From Candidatus Kaelpia aquatica (GTDB lineage: Bacteria; Omnitrophota; Gorgyraeia; Kaelpiales; Kaelpiaceae), in assembly GCA_030765335.1 (NCBI GenBank), contig JAVCCU010000022.1, positions 1-53,510 of the forward strand: a DNA stretch of 53,510 nt. Reading direction: 5' to 3'. The translations under genes were made by a program, and so were the position numbers. Under the pieces are notes generated by a model. It worked only from the letters and a program-made list of their open reading frames with translations. It did no database searches and was not told the DNA's origin. This document shows, in pieces, positions 17,251 through 26,124 of this stretch; positions within the stretch are counted from its first letter, which is position 1; the number at the start of each line of letters is the position of its first letter.

Positions 17251-18594
17251 ATGAAAAAGAGTACTATATTTATTTGTCAGAATTGCAGCTATCAATCTAA
17301 GGGATTTTTAGGGCGTTGTCCGGAGTGTGAGAGTTGGGATTCTATGATTGAAGAGCTCAAAGAGCAGGAGAGCAGAGTTATATCTAGCGGTAAGTCTGCT
17401 CAAGTATTGTCTGAAATAGAATTTGAAGACCAGAGTAGAGTCTCAACAGGGGATAATGAATTTGATCTTGTCTTAGGCGGTGGAATCGTTCCGGGATCTG
17501 TTGTGCTTTTAGGCGGGAGACCTGGTATTGGCAAGTCTACCATCATGCTTCAGGTAGCTTTTAATATTGCAGGGTCTAAAAAAAGCGTCCTCTATGTTTC
17601 AGGCGAAGAGTCTTTGGCTCAGATTAGGATTAGAGCGAAGAGGCTGAATGTTAAAGAAGAGTCTAGTCTGTTTTTTCTATCCGAGACTAATTTAGAGGTT
17701 ATAATATCTCAAGTTGAGTCGTTAAATCCAGATTTTCTGATAATAGACTCGATACAGGTTGTCTCTCATCCTGATCTCTCTTCTTCTGCTGGAACTATAA
17801 GCCAAGTTAAAGAGTCTGCTCAAAAGTTGACGAGGATTGCAAAAGATAGAAATATTTCCACTTTTCTTGTAGGGCATGTTACAAAAGAGGGCTCTCTAGC
17901 TGGCCCTATGGTTCTAGAGCATATCGTAGATACAGTTCTTTATTTTGAGGGAGAGAGCTTCCTGTCTCACAGAATATTAAGGGCTATAAAAAATCGATTT
18001 GGCTCTACCAATGAGATAGGTCTATTTGAAATGACAGAGGACGGATTGAAAGAAGTGAAGAATCCATCGTCAGTATTTCTATTGGAGGAAGAGATTCAGA
18101 CTCCCGGCAGCGTCATTGTCTCTACTCTTGAAGGAACACGCTCGCTTTTAGTTCAGATTCAGGCTCTTGTTGCTAAGTCTTACCAGGGTTTTCCGTTGAG
18201 ACGTACTATAGGTTTAGACCACAACAGGGTGACTCTGCTCACTGCTGTTTTAGAGAGAAGAGCCGGTTTTGGTCTCTATAATCAAGATATCTTCATAAAT
18301 GTTGTAGGGGGGCTGAAGATAGGAGAACCTGCTGTAGATTTAGGTGTGCTTTTGGCTCTAGCTTCGGCTTTTAAAAATAAGGCTCTGGACAATGATTTAA
18401 TTGTTTTTGGTGAAGTTGGTTTGGCTGGAGAGGTAAGAAAAGTTGGTTTTGCAGAGAAAAGAGTAAAAGAGGCAATAAAGTTAGGATTTAAGAAATGTTT
18501 GATTCCCAAAGGAAACTTGTTGGAAAAAGACAAGTTTAATATTAAAATATTTGAAACCGTTAACATTAAAGAAGCACTAAAAATTTTGGAGTAA
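17251..18594 (+). CDS. radA: DNA repair protein RadA
   Basis: Branch-migration helicase of recombination. 447 residues from the ATG at 17251; the alternative TTG at 17233 adds six residues, whereas GAGGGCGG lies well placed for the ATG. A CxxC...CxxC zinc finger (CQNC and CPEC) opens the protein, then Walker A GGRPGIGKS, the RadA-specific KNRFGSTNEIG, and a C-terminal Lon-protease-like domain. In Bacillus this gene follows clpC; here the mla block is inserted between them. Confidence 0.96.
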   Translation: MKKSTIFICQNCSYQSKGFLGRCPECESWDSMIEELKEQESRVISSGKSAQVLSEIEFEDQSRVSTGDNEFDLVLGGGIVPGSVVLLGGRPGIGKSTIMLQVAFNIAGSKKSVLYVSGEESLAQIRIRAKRLNVKEESSLFFLSETNLEVIISQVESLNPDFLIIDSIQVVSHPDLSSSAGTISQVKESAQKLTRIAKDRNISTFLVGHVTKEGSLAGPMVLEHIVDTVLYFEGESFLSHRILRAIKNRFGSTNEIGLFEMTEDGLKEVKNPSSVFLLEEEIQTPGSVIVSTLEGTRSLLVQIQALVAKSYQGFPLRRTIGLDHNRVTLLTAVLERRAGFGLYNQDIFINVVGGLKIGEPAVDLGVLLALASAFKNKALDNDLIVFGEVGLAGEVRKVGFAEKRVKEAIKLGFKKCLIPKGNLLEKDKFNIKIFETVNIKEALKILE

Positions 18595-18597
18595 AAT

Positions 18598-19554
18598 ATG
18601 AAATTAATAAGATTGATTTTTTTTGTGTTAGTTGTAGTTTTAAGTTTCGTTCTTTTTTATTTTAAGAATGCCAGCTTGAATAGTGTCCCGTTCTTTACTT
18701 TTATATCGTTAGGAGTAGCATTTATCTTGATAGAGTATATTAGCTCTAAGATTAATACGATATATCTGACATCTTTTCTGCTTGCTCTGTTGGTTAGTTC
18801 TGTGTTCTCTCTTATCTCAGTAAAGCTGTTCTCTTTCTATAAGCTTGGCATAGCTCCTGAGATAGTTGTCGCTCTCTCTTTTGTCTTAATTTTTTACCTC
18901 TGCTTTGCTGCAGCTTTCAAATTTAGTGAGACAAAACTATTCTCAGCTTCAGGCTCTAAGAACGAACTGATAGTTGTGGATACATCTGCAATTATTGATG
19001 GCCGGATTGCAGATCTTTGCGCGACTAAATTTTTGTCGGCCAGGTTCTTAGTTCCCAAGTTTGTACTTAAAGAGCTGCAGCATATAGCCGACTCCCATGA
19101 CCATCTTAAGAGAAAGAGAGGTAGGCGTGGTTTGGATATTTTAAGTAGGATGAGAAAGGCTAAGGTGGATCTTGTTATAGATGAGCATGATTTTCCTGAT
19201 ATAAGAGAGGTGGATGCTAAATTAGTCCAATTATCTAAATTTTATGGGGCTTCTATTTTTACAACCGATTATAATTTAAATAAAGTAGCTCAGCTGCAAG
19301 GGGTCGTAGTTTTAAATATTAATGACCTTGCAAATGCCCTTAAGCCTGTAGTATTGCCGGGTGAAAATATGAAGATAAAAGTTGTTAAGGAAGGCAAAGA
19401 TAATAAGCAGGCGATTGGTTATCTGGATGATGGCACAATGGTTGTGGTTGAAGATGCAAAGCACTTAATGGGTAATATTGTAAGCATAGTTGTAACAACA
19501 GTACTGCAGACCTCAGCCGGAAGAATAATATTTGCTAAGAAAGCTAAGCATTAA
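18598..19554 (+). CDS. Membrane PIN-TRAM domain protein, YacL family
   Basis: 318 residues: four N-terminal membrane helices (about 3-20, 31-49, 56-77, 86-109), a PIN nuclease domain beginning LIVVDTSAIIDGRI (about 124) with acidic residues for metal binding, and a C-terminal TRAM domain (about 255-310). It is a homologue of Bacillus YacL, whose substrate is not settled. The usual neighbour disA is absent from the position between radA and this gene. Confidence 0.9.
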   Translation: MKLIRLIFFVLVVVLSFVLFYFKNASLNSVPFFTFISLGVAFILIEYISSKINTIYLTSFLLALLVSSVFSLISVKLFSFYKLGIAPEIVVALSFVLIFYLCFAAAFKFSETKLFSASGSKNELIVVDTSAIIDGRIADLCATKFLSARFLVPKFVLKELQHIADSHDHLKRKRGRRGLDILSRMRKAKVDLVIDEHDFPDIREVDAKLVQLSKFYGASIFTTDYNLNKVAQLQGVVVLNINDLANALKPVVLPGENMKIKVVKEGKDNKQAIGYLDDGTMVVVEDAKHLMGNIVSIVVTTVLQTSAGRIIFAKKAKH

Positions 19555-19555
19555 T

Positions 19556-20230
19556 ATGCAGATTGCATTTGTTCTTCTGGCAGCTGGAAGTGGCGAAAGA
19601 TTAGATGCTGAAGTTCCCAAGTCACTTGTTAAGCTTGATAATCTTCCTCTGTTTATACATTCTCTGATTAGATGCAAGGAGGCGGGTTTTTTTAATCAGT
19701 CTATCCTTGTTGTGCCTGAAGGGTTTAAAGAAGATTTTAAATCTGCTTTATTTGAGCATGGTCTTGATGTTGATAGTCTTGTTTTGGGCGGCTCTAAGAG
19801 AGTGGAATCTATGTCCAATGCTCTTGACGCCATCAAATATGCAGACTATGTGTTTATACATGATGCGGCGCGTCCATTTATTAGCGTTAGACTGATGGAG
19901 GCTCTTTTAAAGGAGGTGCAGAAACATTCTGCCGTCATGCCTGCATTAGCAGTCAGCTCAGCATTAAAAATATCTAAAGATGGTTTTGCGGTCAGAACAT
20001 TGGATAGAAGGAATATGTATACTGTTCAGACACCACAAGTCTTTGATTTTCAATTAATCAAATTAGCACTATTGGAATTTAAAAATAGAAATATAGGAGA
20101 CGAGGTGTTTGATGACTCCTTTCTATTAGAACTTAGCGGTAACAAAGTTAGGATGATAGAAGGGGATCTGTTTAATTTTAAGATTACATACCCTCAGGAT
20201 TTAGAATTTGCAAAGAGGATTTTAGAATAA
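19556..20230 (+). CDS. ispD: 2-C-methyl-D-erythritol 4-phosphate cytidylyltransferase
   Basis: Third step of the MEP isoprenoid pathway. 224 residues from the ATG at 19556; an in-frame TTG at 19532 lies inside the previous gene and is not needed. The nucleotide-binding opening is VLLAAGSGERLDAEVPKS; HDAARPF and the TVQTPQVF motif are present. Its stop overlaps the ispF start (TAATG). Confidence 0.94.
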   Translation: MQIAFVLLAAGSGERLDAEVPKSLVKLDNLPLFIHSLIRCKEAGFFNQSILVVPEGFKEDFKSALFEHGLDVDSLVLGGSKRVESMSNALDAIKYADYVFIHDAARPFISVRLMEALLKEVQKHSAVMPALAVSSALKISKDGFAVRTLDRRNMYTVQTPQVFDFQLIKLALLEFKNRNIGDEVFDDSFLLELSGNKVRMIEGDLFNFKITYPQDLEFAKRILE

Positions 20231-20700
20231 TGCAGATAAAGATTGGTTTTGGATTTGATTCTCACGGTCTTGAAAAAGGTGATAAGATCAAGCTCGGTGG
20301 AGTAGAGATAGAGTCTGATTTTAAACTCAAAGGATTTTCAGATGGAGATCTCATTATGCATGCCTTGTCTGATGCTATTCTTGGTGCTTTATCCCATAAG
20401 GATATAGGGGAGTTGTTTCCTGATACAGATAGTTCTAATAAAGGTAGAGACAGTGCTGATTTTTTAAAACAAGTTAAAGAGTTGATGCTCTCAAAGAATT
20501 ATAATTTGAGTAATATTGATATAACTGTTGTTATAGAAAGACCGCATCTTAGCCCTTACAAAGATAGGATAAGAGAAAATATAGCTGAAATATTAGAGCT
20601 AGACAACGATTTAGTCTCTGTCAAGGCTAAGCATACCGAGGAAGCTTTTTCAACTAATACAGCTGTCTGTTTTGTAGTTGTACTATTGATGAAAGCATGA
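20230..20700 (+). CDS. ispF: 2-C-methyl-D-erythritol 2,4-cyclodiphosphate synthase
   Basis: Fifth step of the MEP pathway. 156 residues; metal ligands Asp10 and His12 in GFDSHG and His44 in SDGDLIMHALSDA, plus DIGELFPDTD and the ending KAHTEE...TNTAVCFVV (KAKHTEEAFSTNTAVC). Coupled to ispD by a one-base overlap. Confidence 0.95.
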   Translation: MQIKIGFGFDSHGLEKGDKIKLGGVEIESDFKLKGFSDGDLIMHALSDAILGALSHKDIGELFPDTDSSNKGRDSADFLKQVKELMLSKNYNLSNIDITVVIERPHLSPYKDRIRENIAEILELDNDLVSVKAKHTEEAFSTNTAVCFVVVLLMKA

Positions 20701-20844
20701 GCTTTATATGCCGATTCATCTCAAGTTTAATTTCCACTCTATTTTTATTTGATCATTATGTTTCTAGTTTTTAGGTTTCTGTTTTTATACAATTTAATAT
20801 GATAATTTAGCGTTCAACTTGTTCTCTAGTTATAGCTTTATATA

Positions 20845-20872
20845 TTGACATTTTATGAGGTTCAGAGATAAT
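20845..20872 (+). promoter_or_regulatory. cysE promoter, nearly leaderless
   Basis: Perfect TTGACA (20845-20850), 16-base spacer, GATAAT (20867-20872). Transcription would begin at about 20879, two bases before the ATG. It lies in a 180-base gap that otherwise holds nothing recognisable. Confidence 0.65.
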
Positions 20873-20880
20873 AAATTACA

Positions 20881-21591
20881 ATGTTTCTAATTATTTTAAT
20901 CGTTGCAATAATAATGGGATATACTATCTCTATTCTGTTTAAACCTGAGATAGAGGCAGCTATGGATCGTGATCCTGCAGCCAGGAGCAGTATAGCCATA
21001 ATAATATTATATCCTGGACTACATGCTTTAATTGTCCATAGACTCTCTCATTATCTTTATGGATTTAAAGTGCCTTTTATTCCCAGGTTGATATCTCAGC
21101 TAGCAAGGCTATTAACTGGTATTGAGATTCATCCTGGAGCTGAGATAGACGATGGGCTATTTATAGACCATGGAATGGGTGTTGTAATAGGTGAGACCTC
21201 TATGATAGGTAAGAATGTAACTCTCTATCAAGGTGTTACATTAGGGGGGACTGGCAAAGAGCGTGGTAAGCGCCATCCTACTATAGGAGATAATGTTGTT
21301 ATAGGTTCTGGAGCCAAAGTATTGGGCAATATAAGAATAGGAGACAATGTTCAAATAGGCTCCAATGCTGTTGTTATAAAAGATGTACCCGATGATTCTA
21401 CTGTCGTTGGAGTTCCGGGAAGAATGGTGAAGAGAGAGGGTATAAAAATGCCCAAAATATCTTTAGACCATACAGATCTACCTGATCCTTTAGCTCAGTC
21501 TATAGATCGCATTCAGAGTGAGATAAATGAAATAGAGGATGTCTTAAAGCAGTGGCGTAAAAAGAAAGAAGAAGAGCTAAATGGCGATTAA
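20881..21591 (+). CDS. cysE: Serine O-acetyltransferase with N-terminal hydrophobic segment
   Basis: Makes O-acetylserine for cysteine synthesis. 236 residues. The left-handed beta-helix domain is typical: HPGAEIDDGLFIDHGMGVVIGE with the catalytic His, then LYQGVTLGGTG and GVPGRMV. Residues 2-19 form a membrane helix (FLIILIVAIIMGYTISIL) directly before the conserved EIEAAMDRDPAARS, which is not usual for short EpsC-type enzymes. The DPAARS...YPGLHA pattern identifies the EpsC subgroup. Overlaps cysS by 11 bases. Confidence 0.93.
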   Translation: MFLIILIVAIIMGYTISILFKPEIEAAMDRDPAARSSIAIIILYPGLHALIVHRLSHYLYGFKVPFIPRLISQLARLLTGIEIHPGAEIDDGLFIDHGMGVVIGETSMIGKNVTLYQGVTLGGTGKERGKRHPTIGDNVVIGSGAKVLGNIRIGDNVQIGSNAVVIKDVPDDSTVVGVPGRMVKREGIKMPKISLDHTDLPDPLAQSIDRIQSEINEIEDVLKQWRKKKEEELNGD

Positions 21592-23029
21592 AGTTTTAAA
21601 CTCCCTTAGTAAGAAGAAGGAAAAGTTCCAATCTATAAAAGAGAATAGGGTCAGCATCTATCTCTGTGGTCCTACTGTCTATGACCAGCCCCATTTAGGA
21701 CATTTAAGAAGTGCTTATGACTTTGATGTTATAAGAAGATATTTTCTATTTTCAGGATATGAAGTATTGTTTTTAAGAAACGTTACCGACATAGATGATA
21801 AGATTATAGATAAGGCCAGAAGTTTATCAAGCAAAGGTCTAAAAGAATCAACTCGTGAGATTGCTGATAAATATTATAAGGCCTATGATCTTTGGATGAC
21901 TAAGTTTGGGATATTGCCTCCCGATATAGAGCCTTGGGCTACAGATCATATAGCCCAAATGCAGGAGATGATTCAAAAGCTTATTGATAGAGATTATGCC
22001 TATATGTCAGACGGAGATGTTTATTTTAACATTAAGAAGTTCAAGAATTATGGCAATCTTTCTCATCGCTCTGTTGAAGATATTATATCAGGTGTAAGAG
22101 TTGAGCCTGGCGATAAGAAGAGAGATCCGCTTGATTTTGCTCTCTGGAAAAAAGTTAAAGAGGGCGAGCCTTTCTGGGAAAGTCCTTGGGGGGAAGGGAG
22201 GCCTGGTTGGCATATAGAGTGTTCAGCTATGAGTACATGTTACTTAGGAGATACCTCTGATATTCACGCTGGCGGAAGAGATTTGATATTTCCGCACCAT
22301 GAGAATGAGATTGCTCAGGCTGAAGCGGCGACAGGGGAAAGGTTTGCAAACTACTGGCTGCATAATGGTATGCTTACAATTGATGCGCAGAAGATGGCTA
22401 AATCTCTCGGCAACTTTATAACAATAGAAGATGTTTTAGGCAAGTATCATCCTGATGTTATTAAGATGTTTTTTCTGTCCACAAACTACAGTAGTCCTAT
22501 TGATTTTTCCTGGCAGAGATTGGATGGATTGAAGTCTGTAAAGAGCAGTTTTGATTCTTTTTTTTCAAAGTTAAGAGTGATAAGGAATATAGAACATTTA
22601 AAATCTGAAGTAAAATCTGAAAAAGAGTGTTTTGCATTTGATAGCCAGATCGATGGCCTGGTTTCTAAATTTAAAGATGCTATGGATGATGATTTCAATA
22701 CTGCTTTAGCATTTGGAGTTCTTAATGAGATGCTAAGTCTTGGTAATAAGGTGTATGATGATAAGGAGCTAGAGTTTTCGTCTAAAGCTATTCTTTTGAT
22801 CAGGATAAAGAATTTTGTCTTAAAGTTATCTAAAATATTTGGTCTTTTTGAGGATCTAGATTCAGGTTTAGATGGCTATAAGCAGGCAGTCGATCTTTTG
22901 ATAAAAATTAGAGATGAATTGAGAGATAGCAAGTTATATCAATTAGCAGACAAGATAAGAGGTTATTTAGAAGACATAGGGATAGTCCTAGAAGACGGCG
23001 CAAGCAGATCCAGCTGGAGAAAGGTTTAA
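21581..23029 (+). CDS. cysS: Cysteinyl-tRNA synthetase
   Basis: 482 residues. HIGH-type motif HLGH in GPTVYDQPHLGHLRSAYDFD, zinc ligands Cys29 (LCGPTVYD), Cys and His in HIECSAMS and FPHHENE, and the KMSKS loop as KMAKSLGNF. C-terminal DALR-like anticodon region. Follows cysE as in Bacillus. Confidence 0.97.
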   Translation: MAIKVLNSLSKKKEKFQSIKENRVSIYLCGPTVYDQPHLGHLRSAYDFDVIRRYFLFSGYEVLFLRNVTDIDDKIIDKARSLSSKGLKESTREIADKYYKAYDLWMTKFGILPPDIEPWATDHIAQMQEMIQKLIDRDYAYMSDGDVYFNIKKFKNYGNLSHRSVEDIISGVRVEPGDKKRDPLDFALWKKVKEGEPFWESPWGEGRPGWHIECSAMSTCYLGDTSDIHAGGRDLIFPHHENEIAQAEAATGERFANYWLHNGMLTIDAQKMAKSLGNFITIEDVLGKYHPDVIKMFFLSTNYSSPIDFSWQRLDGLKSVKSSFDSFFSKLRVIRNIEHLKSEVKSEKECFAFDSQIDGLVSKFKDAMDDDFNTALAFGVLNEMLSLGNKVYDDKELEFSSKAILLIRIKNFVLKLSKIFGLFEDLDSGLDGYKQAVDLLIKIRDELRDSKLYQLADKIRGYLEDIGIVLEDGASRSSWRKV

Positions 23030-23031
23030 GT

Positions 23032-23979
23032 TTGAAATCTAGAAATAAAGAATCGCTGACAGCTTTTCTATTTTTAACTCCAAACATGATTGGGTTTTTA
23101 GTCTTCATTTTATTGCCTGTTATATTCTCTCTTGTCTTGAGCTTTTTTAAATGGGAGCTTATCGGCAGCGGAGAGTCTCTGTTCTCTAATCTTAAGTTTG
23201 TTGGTTTTGATAATTTTATTAAGCTCTTAGGTTTTCATTTAAAAGACGGCCGTTTAATAGCTAATGATCCCCATTTTTGGCAGTATCTTTATAATACTGT
23301 GTTTCTGATGCTTATAATACCCATAGGCATTCTAGGCTCTCTGATATTAGCTATAGCTGTTAATCAAAAATTAAAAGGCGTTGTATTATATCGAGTTATA
23401 TTCTTTCTTCCCGTTATATGTCCTATTGCTGCAATAGCAGTTCTCTGGAAAGTATTGCTTAATCCCGATTTTGGTCTTATAAATAGTTTGATAGTTAAGT
23501 TCTCAACTCTATTGGGCTTAGAGCTAGAAGGGCCTAATTGGTTATCTGATGCTAATTGGGCAAAGCCGGCAATCATGCTTGTTAACCTCTGGATGACGGT
23601 GGGCGGTTATAACATGATCCTATATTTGGCAGCATTGCAGGGTATTCCAAAGGACCTCTATGAGGCAGCAAATATAGATGGGGCTAGCTCCTGGCATAAA
23701 TTTCGCTATATTACGGTCCCCATGATATCTCCAACCACTTTCTTTATAACAATTATGAGTATAATTGGAGGCTTGCAGGGTTCTTTTGCTATAATATACA
23801 TCTTAACAGGAGGAGGTCCAGCCGGGTCATCTACCACTATAATGTATTATATATTTACAAATCTTTATGAATTTCAGAAGGCTGGATATGCTGCCGCTGT
23901 TGCCTGGGTGCTGTTTATTTTAATATTCCTTTTCTCTAGGATATATTGGAAGAAAGGCGGGAGCTTGGTGCACTACTGA
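23032..23979 (+). CDS. Sugar ABC transporter permease, MalF-like
   Basis: 315 residues, start codon TTG with GGAGAAAGG at a suitable distance. About six membrane helices and the EAA loop EAANIDGASSWHKFRYITVP (about 212-231) that contacts the ATPase. Import of a carbohydrate is likely, but the substrate cannot be inferred: no binding protein or ATPase gene is adjacent. Paired with the next permease after 8 bases. Confidence 0.9.
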   Translation: MKSRNKESLTAFLFLTPNMIGFLVFILLPVIFSLVLSFFKWELIGSGESLFSNLKFVGFDNFIKLLGFHLKDGRLIANDPHFWQYLYNTVFLMLIIPIGILGSLILAIAVNQKLKGVVLYRVIFFLPVICPIAAIAVLWKVLLNPDFGLINSLIVKFSTLLGLELEGPNWLSDANWAKPAIMLVNLWMTVGGYNMILYLAALQGIPKDLYEAANIDGASSWHKFRYITVPMISPTTFFITIMSIIGGLQGSFAIIYILTGGGPAGSSTTIMYYIFTNLYEFQKAGYAAAVAWVLFILIFLFSRIYWKKGGSLVHY

Positions 23980-23987
23980 GGGCTTAG

Positions 23988-24857
23988 ATGAAGAACGAGA
24001 TTAAGACGAGAAAGAGATTTAATGGAAAAATTACCAAAAATATCTTTTGGTATCTCTTTCTTTCTATTTTTAGCATTACCATGATTTTACCTTTTGCCTG
24101 GATGATATCTACATCGTTTAAAGATTCTGTCGAGGTTTATACAGGAGACCCTCTAGATTGGAGAAGCTGGATACCGGATAACTTTCTCTGGCAGAATTAC
24201 GCCGACGTTTTTAAAGTAATACCATTTTTAAGGTTCTATTTTAATTCTCTATTTGTTGCTTTGTGTGTAACTTTAGGCGTTGTTACTACAAGCTCTCTTG
24301 CCGGCTATGCTTTCTCACGACTTAATTTTATAGGTAGAGATAAGATATTTTTTGCCTACCTTGCAACCATGATGATACCGGGTGCTGTTGTAATAATACC
24401 AGTATTTATTTTAATGCGGTACTTTGGTTGGATAGATAGCTATAAAGCGCTAATCATACCTGCTATGTTTACAGCCTATGGTACTTTTATGTTGAGGCAG
24501 TTTTTTATGACTTTACCTAAAGATTTAGAAGATGCTGCTAAAATTGATGGCTGTGGTTATCTGGGGATATTTTTAAGAATAATACTGCCTCTTTCAAAGC
24601 CAGCCTTGGCAACTCTTACCGTGTTTACCTTTATCGGTAACTGGCAGAGCTTGCTTTGGCCGCTCCTTGTAACCAACTCAATTGATATGTTCACTGTTCC
24701 TATTGGTCTATCTTATTTTGAATCCCAGTATTATCTTGTTAATTGGACGCTTCTTATGGCGGCCTCTACTATGGCAATTATTCCTATCGTTATAATCTTT
24801 ATCTTTGCTCAGAAGTTCTTTATTCAGGGTATCAAACTTGAAGGGATTAAAGGATGA
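23988..24857 (+). CDS. Sugar ABC transporter permease, MalG-like
   Basis: 289 residues with six probable helices; EAA loop EDAAKIDGCGYLGIFLRIIL at about 181-200. Second half of a heterodimeric permease with the preceding gene. Overlaps tmk by four bases (ATGA), so the transporter is embedded in a housekeeping operon. Confidence 0.9.
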   Translation: MKNEIKTRKRFNGKITKNIFWYLFLSIFSITMILPFAWMISTSFKDSVEVYTGDPLDWRSWIPDNFLWQNYADVFKVIPFLRFYFNSLFVALCVTLGVVTTSSLAGYAFSRLNFIGRDKIFFAYLATMMIPGAVVIIPVFILMRYFGWIDSYKALIIPAMFTAYGTFMLRQFFMTLPKDLEDAAKIDGCGYLGIFLRIILPLSKPALATLTVFTFIGNWQSLLWPLLVTNSIDMFTVPIGLSYFESQYYLVNWTLLMAASTMAIIPIVIIFIFAQKFFIQGIKLEGIKG

Positions 24858-25477
24858 AGGGGACATTCGTTACATTTGAAGGTATTGAGGGAAGTGGTAA
24901 GTCTACCCAGGCAGGGCTTTTTATAAATTGGTGTCAGGAAAACGGCAAAAAGGTACTTTTTTTAAGGGAACCAGGTTCAACTTCTATCGGTGAGAAAATA
25001 CGCGAAGTATTATTATCCCTTGATTATAAAAATTTTTATCCTCAGACTGAACTGCTACTTTTTCTATCTGCCAGAGCACAGATGGTTAGAGAAAAAATAA
25101 GACCTGCTTTAGAGGAAGGCGTTATAGTTATTTTGGACAGATATCTGGATTCTACTTTTGCCTACCAAGGATATGGTGAGGATATCCCCTTAGATCTTAT
25201 TGATAAAATGAATTCTTTTGCGACCTCTAACCTCATGCCGGACATCACCTTTCTTTTAGACATAGAGATAGGGGAAGGTTTAAAAAGAGCAGGATTTAAA
25301 GATAGAATTGAAAAAAAGGGCTTGAAGTTTCATAGTAAAGTTCGAGACGGTTATAATAGATTAGTCGAAAGTTCCAATGGAAGAATGCATGTTGTTAAGG
25401 TTAAAGAAGATTCCTTAGAGACTCAAAAAGAGATAAGAGAAATTTTCCAGAAAAAGTTTTTTTATAAGTTTCTTTAG
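24854..25477 (+). CDS. tmk: Thymidylate kinase
   Basis: Phosphorylates dTMP to dTDP. 207 residues. P-loop EGIEGSGKST (about 9-18), the DR(Y/H) motif LDRYLDSTFAYQG, and a LID region RAGFKDRIEKKGLKFH. Preceded by an ATGA overlap. The final gene of this plus-strand run. Confidence 0.95.
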   Translation: MKGTFVTFEGIEGSGKSTQAGLFINWCQENGKKVLFLREPGSTSIGEKIREVLLSLDYKNFYPQTELLLFLSARAQMVREKIRPALEEGVIVILDRYLDSTFAYQGYGEDIPLDLIDKMNSFATSNLMPDITFLLDIEIGEGLKRAGFKDRIEKKGLKFHSKVRDGYNRLVESSNGRMHVVKVKEDSLETQKEIREIFQKKFFYKFL

Positions 25478-25490
25478 GATAATTAAATAT

Positions 25491-25519
25491 TTGATTCTGT
25501 TTAGTAGAAAGAGTATATT
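25491..25519 (+). promoter_or_regulatory. Promoter of the Met/Lys-rich exported protein
   Basis: TTGATT (25491-25496), 17-base spacer, TATATT (25514-25519), both five of six to consensus. A full AAGGAGG ribosome-binding site follows before the ATG at 25554. Confidence 0.6.
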
Positions 25520-25553
25520 AAAAGGCTAATTAGTTAGTAATAAGGAGGTAATT

Positions 25554-25916
25554 ATGAAGAAGGGAATAGCTATTGCTGTTGTTCTGTTTTCCGGTGCTGT
25601 ATTTATGTCATCTGTTTATGCTGGAGAGAAGCAAGGCGGAGTGATGGGAAAAGAGATGATGAAAAGCAGCGGCAGTGATGTGAGCTCTATGGCAATGAAG
25701 ATGATGATGGGTAAATCCATGGTTGCAACCGAAGACGGTGGGGTTGTTGTTATGATAGGGAATAAGCTGCTTAAGTATGATAGAAATCTTAATCTCAAGA
25801 AAGAAGTAAAAATTGAAATTGATTTTTCTGAGATGAAAAAGATGATGAAAAAATGCAAGAAGATGATGGATAAGAAGAAGTGTATGATAAAGGAGAAGAA
25901 AGAAGAGATAGAGTAG
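25554..25916 (+). CDS. Small exported Met- and Lys-rich protein, unknown function
   Basis: 120 residues, signal peptide cut after SSVYA (about 23). The mature part has clusters of methionine (EMMKSS, SMAMKMMMGKSM, KKMMKKCKKMMDKKKCMI) and two cysteines flanked by lysines. A central segment, VATEDGGVVVMIGNKLLKYDRNL, reads like a beta-hairpin. I do not recognise a family; Met-rich exported proteins are often linked to copper, but that is only an analogy. It forms its own transcription unit with a good promoter, ribosome-binding site and terminator, suggesting regulated or high expression. Confidence 0.8.
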   Translation: MKKGIAIAVVLFSGAVFMSSVYAGEKQGGVMGKEMMKSSGSDVSSMAMKMMMGKSMVATEDGGVVVMIGNKLLKYDRNLNLKKEVKIEIDFSEMKKMMKKCKKMMDKKKCMIKEKKEEIE

Positions 25917-25931
25917 ATATAGCGTTAAATC

Positions 25932-25966
25932 AAGGCCGCCTTTGAGGCGGTCTTTTTATTTTTTTC
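25932..25966 (+). terminator. Intrinsic terminator of the Met/Lys-rich protein gene
   Basis: AAGGCCGCC pairs with GGCGGTCTT across TTTGA (one G-T pair), then a T-rich run to 25966. Confidence 0.85.
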
Positions 25967-26124
25967 TAAGTATAGTTGGGCGTGTTGAAAATTTTAGTTT
26001 GAGAGATTGCGTTGAAGAGGCTGTTAACAATTACCTGTATTAAATTTCTGAATTTAAGAAAGTTAAACAGACAGAAACTGACAAGGTAAGCGTATTCAGC
26101 AATGCTTTGCCCTCAACCGTTTAA

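Noticed and set aside
20697-20774. 25-codon frame overlapping the ispF stop
   Set aside because: Ends in the middle of a gap far from the next gene; shows that ATGA-initiated frames arise by chance in AT-rich sequence.
25966-26043. Short open stretch reading like the end of a protein (SIVGRVENFSLRDCVEEAVN)
   Set aside because: No start codon or ribosome-binding site, only 25 codons, directly after a terminator; perhaps a decayed fragment, but nothing supports a gene.
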